Below, in pieces: positions 35,400-46,120 of a stretch of 64,000 nt of DNA (positions within the stretch are counted from its first letter, which is position 1; each line of letters starts with the position of its first letter). Under the pieces are notes generated by a model that had not been told where the DNA came from, searched no databases, and worked only from the letters and a program-made list of their open reading frames with translations. The DNA is from Acanthosepion esculentum (Eukaryota > Mollusca > Cephalopoda > Sepiida > Sepiidae): positions 1,585,501 to 1,649,500 of the forward strand of contig CAXIWW010000817.1 of the NCBI GenBank assembly GCA_964036315.1. Reading direction: 5' to 3'. A program made the translations under genes and the position numbers.

Positions 35400-37995
35400 T
35401 TCGGCTTGTAGCAGCCTGAGATTGCTTGTAATGCAGTTGCCACAAAAGAGCCAGAAGAAATCAGCCCGTAGCAGCCTGGGATGGCTTGTGAGGCAATTGG
35501 CCAAAAAGCCAGTAGAATTAGGCTTGCTGCACCCTGAGATTGCTTGTAAGGCCAGGCGTAGACGACTTGTAGCAGTCTGAGATTACTTTTAAGGCATTTG
35601 TCAAAAAAAAGGTGATGACGGCTCGTAGAAACCTCAGATTGCTTTTAATCAGTTGTCACAAAAGAGCCAGGAGAATTCCGCTTGTAGCAGCCTGAGATTG
35701 CTTGTAAGGCAGTTGCCACAAAAGAGCCAGGAGAAATCCGCTAGTACCAGCCTGGGATGGCTTGTAATGCAATTGGCAAAAAAGAGCCAGGAGTTCGGCT
35801 CGTAGCAGCCTGAGATTGCTTGTAAGGCAGTTGTCATAGAAGAGCCAGACTCGTAGAAGCCTGAGATTGCTTGGAAGGCAGTTGGCAGAATAGAGGCAGA
35901 AGAATTCATATTGCTGTAGCCTGAGAATGCTTGTAAGGCAGATGCCACAAATGAGCCATGGGAAATCGGTTCGTGGCAGCCTGGGATTGCTTGTATGGCA
36001 ATTGGCACAAAAAATCAGGAGAATTGGACAACCGGATGCCTGAGATTGCTTGTAAGGCAGTTGTCACAAAAGAGCCAGGATATGTCGATTTGCAGCGGCC
36101 TGAGATTGCTTGTAAGGCAGTTTCACAAAAGAGCCAGGCGTATTCGGCTTGTAAGGCAGTTTTGTCGTTTTGTAGCAATCTGAGATTGTTTTTAAGGCAG
36201 TTTTTACAAAAGAGACAAGAGAAGTCGGCTCGTAGACGCCTGGGATTGTTGTAAGGCAATTTGCACAAAAGAGCCAGGAGAATTCGGCTTGCAGCAGCCT
36301 GGGATTGCTTGGAAGGCAGTTGCCACATTTGAGCCAGGAGAAATCGGCTCGTAGACGCCTGGGATTGCTTGTAAGGCAATTGGCACAAAAAGCCAGGGGA
36401 ATTAGGATTGCTGTAGACTGAGATTGCTTTTAAGGCAGTTGTCACAATAGAACCATGAGAATTTGGCTTATAGCAGCCTGAGATTGCTTGTAAGGAAGTT
36501 ACCACAAAAGAGCCAGGAGATATCGGCACGTAACCGCCTGGTATTGTTTTTAAGGCAATTGGCACAAAAAGTCAGGAGAACTGCCCTGCGGCAGCCTGAG
36601 ATTGCTTGTAAGGCAGTTGTCACAAAAGAGACAGGAGATGTCGATTTGTAGTGGCCTGATATTGCTTGCAAAGCAGTTTCACAAAAGAGCCAGGCGTATT
36701 CGGCTTGTAGCAGCCTGAGATTGCTTGTAAGGCAGTTACCACAAAAGAGCCAGGAGAAATCGGCACGTAGCCGCCTGGGATTGCTTTTAAGGCAATTGGC
36801 ACAAAAAGTCAGGAGAACTGTCCTGGCGGAAGACTGAGATTGCTTGTAAAGCATTTGTCACAAAAGAGTTGTCGGCTTGTAGAAGTCTGACATTGCTTGT
36901 AAGGCAGTTGTCACAAAAGCGCCAGGAGAATACGGCTTGTAGAAGCCGGAGATTACTTGCAAGGCAGTTTTCACAAAAGAGCCAAGAGAAGTCGGCTCGT
37001 AGCAGTCTGACATTGCTTGTAAGGCAGTTTTCACAAAAGAGCCAGGAGAAGTCGGCTTGTTGCAGACTGAGATTGCTTGTAAGGCAGTTGCTGCAAAAGA
37101 GGCATTAGAAATCGGCTTGTAGCAGCCTGAGATCCTTTGTAAGACAGTTTTCACAAATAGCCCGCAGAAGTCGGCCGATAGCAGCGGGTCAAAAAAGAGT
37201 CAGAAGGTGTAAGTTTGTAGAAGCCTGAGATTGCGTGTAAAGCAATTTTCACAAAAAGCCAGGGGAAACGGGCTCGTAGCTGCGTGGAATTGCTTGTAAT
37301 GAAACTGGCACAAAAATCCAAGAGAATTGGGCTTGCTGCTGTGATTGCATGTAAGGCAGTTGCTACAAAAGAGCCAGGCGTATTCGGCTTGAAGAAGCCT
37401 GAGATTGCTTGTAAGGCAGTTTTCACAAGAGAGCCAAGAGAAGTCGGCTCGGAGCAGCCTGACATTGCTTGTAAGGCAGTTGTCACAAAAGAGCCAGGAG
37501 AATTCGGCTTGTAGCAGCCTGAGATTGCTTGTAAGGCAGTTGCCACAAAAGAGCCAGAAGAAATCAGCCCGCAGCAGCCTGGGATGGTTTGTAAGGCAAT
37601 TGGCAAAAAGTCAGTAGAATTAGGCTTGCTGAACCCTGAGATTGCTTGTAAGGCCAGGCGTAGACGGCTTGTAGCAGTCTGAGATTGCTTTTAAGGCATT
37701 TGTCACAAAAAAAAAGATGACGGCTCGTAGAAGCCTGAGATTGCTTTTAATCAGTTGTCACAAAAGAGCCAGGAGAATTCGGTTTGTAGCAGCCTGAGAT
37801 TGCTTTTAAGGCAGTTGCCACAAAAGAGCCAGGAGAAATCCGCTAGTAGAGGCTGGGATGGCTTGTAAGGCAATTGGCACAAAAAAGCCAGGAGATCGGC
37901 TCGTAGCAGCCTGAGATTGCTTGTAAGGCAGTTGTCATAGAAGAGCCAGGCTCGTAGAAGCCTGAGATTGCTTGGAAGGCAGTTGGCAGAATAGA
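35400..37995 (-). repeat. Direct duplication in B, spacing 2102 bp
   Basis: The segment at about 35400-35890 is repeated at about 37502-37995. Shared irregular monomers are agaagaaatcagcccg, ggccaggcgtagacg (with gtagcagtctgag), gatgacggctcgtagaa and gcttttaatcagttgtcaca, the last at 35641 and 37743. These monomers are truncated in the same way in both copies. Confidence 0.88.
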
Positions 37996-39213
37996 GGCAG
38001 GAGAAATCGTCTTGTAGCAACCTGAGATCCTTTGTAAGACAGTTTTCACAAATTGCCCGATGAAGTCGGCCCATAGCAGCCTGAGATTGCTTGTAAGGCA
38101 GTTTTCACAGACGAGCCAGCAGGTGTAGGCTCGTATTAGCCTGAGATCGTTGTAAGGCAGTTTTCACAAAAGAGCCAGTATATGTCGTTTTGTAGCAGCC
38201 TGAGACTGCTTGTAAGGCAGTTGCCACAAAAGAGCAAGGCGTATTCGGCTTGTAGCAGCCTGAGATTTCATGTAAGGCAGTTTTCACAAAAGTCTTAAGA
38301 GAAATCGGATCATAGCAGCCTGACATTGCTTGTAAGGGAGTTGTCACAAAAGAGCCAATAGAATTCGTCTTGTAGCAGCCTGAGATTGCTTGTAAGGCAG
38401 TCGCCACAAAAGAGCCGTGAGAAATCGGCTCGTAGCAGCCTGGGATTATTTTGTAAGGCAATTTGCAAAAAAGCCAGGAACATTGGGCTTGCTGCAGCCT
38501 GAGATTGCTTGTAAGGCAGTTGTCACGAAAGACCCAGGAGATCGAATTTTTAGCAGCCTGAGATTGCTTGTAATGCAGTTGTCTTAAAAGTGCCAGCAGG
38601 TGTAGGCTTGTAGAAGAATGAGATTGCTTGTAAGGCAATTTTCACAAATCTCCCAGGAGAACCGGCTCGTAGAATCCTATGTTTGCGTGTAAGGCACTTT
38701 CCACAAAAAGCCAGGAGAAATGGGCTCGTAGCAGCCTGAGATTGCTTGTAAGGCAGGTGTCACAAAAGAGCCAGGCGTATTCGGATTGTAGCAGCCTGAG
38801 ATTGCTTGTAAGGCTGTTTTCACAAAATGAGCCAGCAGAATTGGGCTTCCTGCAGCCTGAGATTCGTTGTAAGGCAGTTGTCACAACAAGCCGGGAGAAA
38901 TGGGCTCGTAGCTGCGTGGGATTGCTTGTAAGGCAAATGGCACAAAAAGCCAGGAGAATTAGCTTGCTGCAGCCTGAGATTGATTATAAGGCAGTTTTCA
39001 CAAAAGAGTCAGGAGATGTCGATTTTTAGCAACCTGAGATTGCTTGTAAGGCAGTGGTCACAAAAGAGACAGGCGTAGTCAGCTTGTAGCAGCCAGAGAT
39101 TGATTTTAGCGCAGTTTTCACAGAAAAGCCAGCAGGTGTGGGCTTGTATCAGCCTGAGATTGCTTGTAAGGCAGTTTTCACAAAAGAGCCAGGAAATGCC
39201 GTTTTGTAGCAGC
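36890..39213 (-). repeat. Second inverted repeat: B- arm matching 17199-20220
   Basis: The D-side ends of the two central B arrays are mirror copies. Both leave D at the same position and begin with a monomer carrying aacggcatttcctggctct (read in + orientation), then tacaagcccacacctgctgg. Landmarks pair with coordinate sums of about 56402 at the D edge, 56130 further in and 57111 near 19957. The steps reflect about 270 bp missing on the left arm and about 980 bp of extra duplication there. The block between them contains the B+/B- switch and the central A array. Confidence 0.85.
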
Positions 39214-40680
39214 AGATTTTTATTTGGTCAGATAGTAAAAAGTACAGCTTTAACATTGTGCGCGGTATGTCGTCTGACAATTTAGAGCGTCCGAATTCCA
39301 GTGTGCACAATAAGACTGCATTTCTAATTTTCCTTTTTATCGAATCCACAAAATATTGGTGTCCAATTGTCGGGAATTCCTTACCTTATCCATAATTAAA
39401 AAAGTTTTTTCGACACCTTGAATAGAGTCGAGGCGAAATTCAACGGTATGGGGACTTGTGTTAACTCATTTGCAGAAATTGTCATGCGGACCTGAACTGG
39501 GTAATCAGTCATATTTCACTTGTTTATAACTTTTTTCCAGTAAAAGAAATATTTTCAAAATCGGTATCAAATTGTGTACAATTGTTTGGTTTGTCTACGT
39601 ATACAGAGATTTTCATTTGGTCAGATAGTAAAAAGTACAGCTTTCACCATGTGCGCCGTATGTCGTCTGACAATTTACAGCGTCCGAATTCCAGTGTGCA
39701 CAATATGACTGCAAGTCTAATTTTTCCTTTTTATAGAATCCACGAAATGTTGGTGTCCTATTGTGGGGAATTTCTTACCTTATCCGTAATTACAAAAGTT
39801 TCTTCGACACCTTGAATAGAGTCGAGGTGAAATTCAACGGTATGGGGACATGTGTTAGCTCCTTTGCGGAAATTATCATGCGGCCCTAAACTGGGAAATC
39901 AGTCATATTTCACTTGTTTATAACTTTTTTCCAGTAAAAGAAATATTTTCAAAATGGGTATCAAATTGTGTGAAATTATTTGATTTGTCTATGTTTACAG
40001 CGACTTTTCATTTGCGCAGATAGTAAAAAGTAGAGCTTTCACCATGTGCGCGGTATGACGTCTGACAATTTACAGCGTCCGAATTCCAGTCTGCACAATA
40101 AGACTGCATTTCTAATTTTTCCTTTTGATAGAATCCACAAAATATTGCTCTACAATTCTCGGGAATTTCTTGCCTTATCCATAATTACAAAAGATTTTCG
40201 CCACGGTGATTAGAGTCGAGTCGAAATTCAACGGTATGGGGACTTGTGTTAGCTCATTTGCGGAAATTGTCATGCGGCCCTAAACTGGGAAATCAGTCAT
40301 ATTTCAATTGTTTATGACTTTATTCCAGTAAAAGAAATATTTTCAAAATGGGTATCAAATTGTGTGCAATTATTTGATTTGTCTATGTTTACAGGGAATT
40401 TTCATTTGTTCAGATAGTAAAAAGTACAGCTTTCACCATGTGCGCCCTATGTCGTCTGACAATTTACAGCGTCCGAATTCCAGTGTGCACAATAAGACTG
40501 CATTTCTAATTTTTCCGTTTTAGCGAATCCACAAAATATTGGTGTCCAATTGTCGGGAATTTCTTACCTTATCCATAATTACAAAAGTTTTTTCGACACC
40601 TTGAATAGAGTCGTGGCGAAATTCAACGGTTTGGGGACTTGTGTTAGCTCATTTGCGGAAATTGTCATGCGGCCCTAAAC
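39214..40680 (-). repeat. Family D tandem array, about 3.7 copies
   Basis: The largest D block, all in - orientation. The start of the monomer (catttggtcagatag and its variants) falls at 39223, 39616, 40011 and 40405, giving unit lengths of 393, 395 and 394 bp. The last copy is cut after ggccctaaac at 40680 and lacks roughly the final 115 bases. The first copy begins inside the unit at the same D position that touches family B at 17198. The block separates B- from C-. No conserved open frame, poly-A tail or terminal inverted repeat is evident. A short inverted pair (gtcga with tcgac) flanks a 12-base loop in each copy. Confidence 0.93.
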
Positions 40681-43315
40681 GGTCCACATTTGACCGTCTT
40701 TTTAGATTCCGTCAAGCAGCATGGACCTGTTGGCTTCCGGTCCATATTTGAGCGTCTTGTGCAAGATGATACACTACGTCCAGGAGCCCTGTTTCTGATC
40801 ACTTGGTTTCTGGTGCATATTTGAGCGTCTAATATAAAAAGATAAACTACGTCCAGCAGCATGGCCTCTGATCTGTTGGTTTCCGGTCCATATTTGAGCG
40901 TCTAATGTAAGATTTTAGACTACGTCCAGCAGCATAGCCTCTGACCTGTTGGCTTCCGGTCCATATTTGAGCGTCTTGTGCAAGATGAAACACTACGTCC
41001 AGCAGCCCTGTTTCTGATCACTTGGTTTCTGGTGCATATTTGATCGTCTAATGTAAAAAGATAAACTACGTCCAGCAGCATGGCCTCTGATCTGTTGGTT
41101 TACGGTCCATATTTGAGCGTCTAATGTAAGATTTTAGATTACGTACAGCAGCATGGCCTCTGACCTGTTGGCTTCCGGTCCATATTTGAGCGTCTTGTGT
41201 AAAATGATACACTACGTCCAGCAGGCCTGTTTCTGATCTCTTGGTTTCTGGTGCATAATTGAGCGTCTAATGTAAAAAGATAAACTCCGTCAAGCATCAT
41301 GGAATCTGATCTGTTGTTTTCCGGTCCATATTTGAGCGTCTTGTGTATGATGATACACTACGTCCACCAGCCCTGTTTCTGATCTCTTGGATTCTGGTGC
41401 ATAATTGAGAGTCTAATGTAAAAAGATAAACTACGTCCAGCTGCATGGCCTCTGACCTGTTGGCTTACGGTCCATATTTGAGCCTCTTGTGTAAGATGAT
41501 ACACTACGTCCAGCAGCCATGATTATGATCTTTTGGATTCTGGTGCATATTTGAGCGTCTAATTTAAAATGATAAACTACGTCCAGCAGTATGGCCACTG
41601 ACCTGTTGGTTTCCGGTCAATATTTGAGCGTCTAATGTAAGATTTTAGACTTTGTCCAGCAGCATGGCCTCTGACCTTTTGGCTTCCGGTCCATATTTGA
41701 GCGTCTTGTGACACATGATACACTACATCCAGCAGCCCTGTTTCTGATCTCTTGGTTTCTGGTGCATATTTGAGCGTCTAATGTAAAAAAGATAAACTAC
41801 GTCCAGCAGGTGCCCTCTGATCAGTTGGTTTCCGGTCCATATTTGAGCGTCTAATGTAAGATTTTACATGACATCCAGCAGCGTGGCCTCTGACCTGTTG
41901 GCTTCCGGTCCATATTTGAGCCTCTTGTGTAAGATTATACAGTACGTCCAGCAGCCATGATTCTGATCTGTTGGATTCTGGTGCATATTTGAGCGTCTAA
42001 TGTAAATAGATATACTACGTCCAGCAGCATGGCCTCTGATCTGTTGGTTTCCGGTCCATATTTGAGCGTCTTGTACAGGATGATACACTACGTCCAGCAG
42101 CCCTGTTTCTGATCTCTTGGTTTCTGGTGCATATTTGAGCGTCTAATTTAAAAAGATAATTATGACCATCAGCATGGCTTCTGATCTGTTGGTTTCCGGT
42201 CCATATTTGAGCCTCTAATATAAGATATTACATGATGTCCAGCAGCATGGCCTCTGACCTGTTGGTTACCGCTCCACGTTTGAGCGTCTTGTGTAAGATG
42301 ATACACTACGTCTAGCATCCCTGTTTCTGATCTCTTGATTTCTGGGGAATATTCGAGCGTCTAATGTAAAAAGATAAACTACGTCCAGGAGCATGGCTTC
42401 TGATCTGTTGGTTTCCGGTCCATATTTGAGAGTCTAATGTAAATTATAGATTACGCCCAGCAGCATGGCCTCTGAACTGTTGGTTACCGCTCCACGTTTG
42501 AGCGTCTTGTCTAAGATGATACACTACGTCCAGCAACCATGATTCTGATCTCTTGGTTTCTGGTGGCATATTTGAGCCTCTAATATAAAAAGATAAACTA
42601 CGTCCAGCAGCATGGCCTCTGACCTGTTGACTTCCGGTCCATATTTGAGCGTCTTGTGTAAGATGATACACTACGCCCAGCAGCAATCATTCTGATCTGT
42701 TGGTTTCTGGTGCATATTTTGAGCGTCTAATGTAAAAAGATAAACTACGACCAGCAGCATGGCCTCTGACCTGTAGGTTTCCGGTCATATTTGAGCGTCT
42801 AAAGTAAGATTTTAGACTGCGTCCAGCAGCATTGACTCTGACCTGTTGGCTTCCGGTCCATATTTGAGCGTCTTGTGTAAGATGATGCACTACGTCCAGT
42901 AGCCATGTATCTGAACTCTTGGTTTCCGGTCCATATTTGAGCGTCTAATTTAAAAAGATAAACTACGACCAGCAGCACAGCCTCTGATCTGTTGGTTTCC
43001 GGTCCATATTTGAGCGTCTAATGTAAGATTTTCGACTCCGTCCTGCAGCATAGTCTCTGACCTGTTGGATTCCGGTCCATATTTTAGCGTCTTGTGTAAG
43101 GTGATACACTACGTCCAGCAGCCATGATTCTGATCTGTTGGTTTCTGGTGCATATTTGAGCGTCTAATGTAAAAAGATAAACTACGTTCTGCAGCATTGC
43201 CTCTGATCTGTTTGTTTCCGGTCCATATTTGAGCGTCTAACGTAAGATTTTAGACTACGTCCAACAGCATGGCCTCTGACGTGTTGGCTTCCGGTCCATA
43301 TTTGGGCGTCTTGTG

Positions 43316-46120
43316 TAAGATGATACACTACGTCCAGCAGCCATGATTCTGATCTCTTGGTTTCCGGTCCATATTTTGAGCGTCTAATATAAAAAGATAA
43401 ACTACGACCAGCAGCACAGCCTCTGATCTGTTGGTTTGCGGTCCATATTTGAGCGTCTAATGTAAGATTTTAGACTACCTCCAGCATCATGGCCTCTGAT
43501 CTGTTGCTTTCCGGTCCATATTTGAGCGTCTAATGTAAGATTTCAGACTACGCCCAGCAGCATGGCCTCTGACCTGTCTGCTTCAGGTCCATATTTGAGC
43601 GTCTTGTGTAAGATGATACACTACGTCCAGCAGCCATGATTCTGATCTCTTTGTTTCTGGTGCATATTTGAGCGTCTAATGTAAATAGATAAACTACGAC
43701 CAGCAGCATGGACCCTGACCTGTTGAATTCCCGTCCATATTTGAGCGTCTAATGTAAGATTTTAGACTACATCCAGCAGCACAGCCTCTGATCTGTTGGT
43801 TTCCGGTCCATATTTGAGCGTCTAATTTAAAAAGATAAATTACGACCAGCAGCACAGCCTCAGATCTGTGGGATTCCCGTCCATATTTGAGCGTCTAATG
43901 TAAGATTTTAGACTACGTCCAGCAGCCTGGCCTCTGACCTGTTGGCTTCCGGTCCATATTTGAGCGTCTTGTGTAAGATGATACACTACGTCCAGCAGCC
44001 CTGTTTCTGATCTCTTGGTTTCTGGTGCATATTTGAGCGTCTAATGTAAAAAGATAAACTACGACCAGCAGCATGGCCTCTGATCTGTTGGTTTCCGGTC
44101 CATATTTGAGCGTCTAATGTAAGATTTTAGACTACGCCCAGCAGCATTGCCTCTGACCTGTATGCTTCCGGTCAATATTTGATCGTCTTGTGTAAGATGA
44201 TACACTACGTCCAGCAGCCCTGTTTCTGATCTCTTGGTTTCTGGTGCATATTTGAGCGTCTAATGTAAAAAGATAATCTACGTCCAGCAGCATGGCCTCT
44301 GATCTGTTGGTTTCCGGTTCATATTTGAGCGTCTAATGTAAGATTTTGACTACATGCAGCATCATTGCCTCTGATCACTTGGCTTCCGGTCCATATTTGG
44401 GCGTCTTGTTTAAGATGATACACTACGTCCAGCAGCCATGATTCTGATATGTTGGTTTCTGGTATATATTTGAGCTTCTAATATAAAAGTATAAACTACG
44501 TCCAGCAGCATGGCCTCTGATCTGTTGGTTTCAGGTCCACATTTGAGCGTCTAATGTAAGATTTTAGACATACATCCAGCAGCATGGCCTCTGACGTGTT
44601 GGCTTCCGGTCCATATTTGGGCGTCTTGTGTAAGATGATACACTAGGTCCAGCAGCAATGATTCTGATCTGTTGGTTTCTGGTGCATATTTTGAGCGTCT
44701 AATGTAAAAAGATAAACTACGTCCAGCAGCATGGCCTCTGATCTGTAGGTTTACGGTCCATATTTGATTGTCTAATTTAATATTTTAGACTACGTCCAGC
44801 AGAATTGCCTCTGACCTGTTGGCTTCCGGTCCATATTTGAGCGTCTTGTGTAAGATGATACACTACGTCCAGCAGCCATGATTCTGATCTCTTGGTTTCC
44901 GGTCCATATTTTGAGCGTCTAATATAAAAAGATAAACTACGACCAGCAGCACAGCCTCTGATCTGTTGGTTTGCGGTCCATATTTGAGCGTCTAATGTAA
45001 GATTTTAGACTACCTCCAGCATCATGGCCTCTGATCTGTTGCTTTCCGGTCCATATTTGAGCGTCTAATGTAAGATTTCAGACTACGCCCAGCAGCATGG
45101 CCTCTGACCTGTCTGCTTCAGGTCCATATTTGAGCGTCTTGTGTAAGATGATACACTACGTCCAGCAGCCATGATTCTGATCTCTTTGTTTCTGGTGCAT
45201 ATTTGAGCGTCTAATGTAAATAGATAAACTACGACCAGCAGCATGGACCCTGACCTGTTGAATTCCCGTCCATATTTGAGCGTCTAATGTAAGATTTTAG
45301 ACTACATCCAGCAGCACAGCCTCTGATCTGTTGGTTTCCGGTCCATATTTGAGCGTCTAATTTAAAAAGATAAATTACGACCAGCAGCACAGCCTCAGAT
45401 CTGTGGGATTCCCGTCCATATTTGAGCGTCTAATGTAAGATTTTAGACTACGTCCAGCAGCCTGGCCTCTGACCTGTTGGCTTCCGGTCCATATTTGAGC
45501 GTCTTGTGTAATATGATACACTACGTCCAGCAGCCCTGTTTCTGATCTCTTGGTTTCTGGTGCATATTTGAGCGTCTAATGTAAAAAGATAAACTACGAC
45601 CAGCAGCATGGCCTCTGATCTGTTGGTTTCCGGTCCATATTTGAGCGTCTAATGTAAGATTTTAGACTACGCCCAGCAGCATTGCCTCTGACCTGTATGC
45701 TTCCGGTCAATATTTGATCGTCTTGTGTAAGATGATACACTACGTCCAGCAGCCCTGTTTCTGATCTCTTGGTTTCTGGTGCATATTTGAGCGTCTAATG
45801 TAAAAAGATAATCTACGTCCAGCAGCATGGCCTCTGATCTGTTGGTTTCCGGTTCATATTTGAGCGTCTAATGTAAGATTTTGACTACATGCAGCATCAT
45901 TGCCTCTGATCTCTTGGCTTCCGGTCCATATTTGGGCGTCTTGTTTAAGATGATACACTACGTCCAGCAGCCATGATTCTGATATGTTGGTTTCTGGTAT
46001 ATATTTGAGCTTCTAATATAAAAGTATAAACTACGTCCAGCAGCATGGCCTCTGATCTGTTGGTTTCAGGTCCACATTTGAGCGTCTAATGTAAGATTTT
46101 AGACATACATCCAGCAGCAT
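43316..46120 (-). repeat. Tandem segmental duplication in C, spacing 1535 bp
   Basis: The segment at about 43316-44585 is repeated at about 44851-46120. The rare words gtccatattttgagcgtct after ttggtttcc (atattttgag at 43371 and 44906) and ggtccacatttgagcg (44534 and 46069) give the same 1535-bp spacing at both ends. That equals seven 219-bp units. Copies differ by only a few substitutions in what I compared, for example gatcacttgg against gatctcttgg. This is probably one of the most recent events in the array. Confidence 0.92.

Larger units (their letters stand above)
33468..39213 (-). repeat. Satellite family B array, - orientation (right of A)
   Basis: 60-bp B monomers in - orientation from the A border (ggtggggcttcacacaagag) to the D border (ttttgtagcagcagattttt). 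The part from about 36890 to 39213 is an inverted relative of 17199-20220 and carries the same rare monomers, including a stretch near 38640-38720 (tcctatgtttgcgtgtaagg). It keeps about 270 bp near 38800-39100 that the inverted copy lacks. Several monomers are shortened, for example near 35550 (ggccaggcgtagacgacttg) and 35641 (gcttttaatcagttgtcaca). No gene is supported. Confidence 0.94.

Noticed and set aside
39214..40680. CENP-B-box-like motif in family D or the other monomers
   Set aside because: I saw no convincing match to the known box pattern in the consensus monomers. Absence of the box does not exclude a centromeric role.
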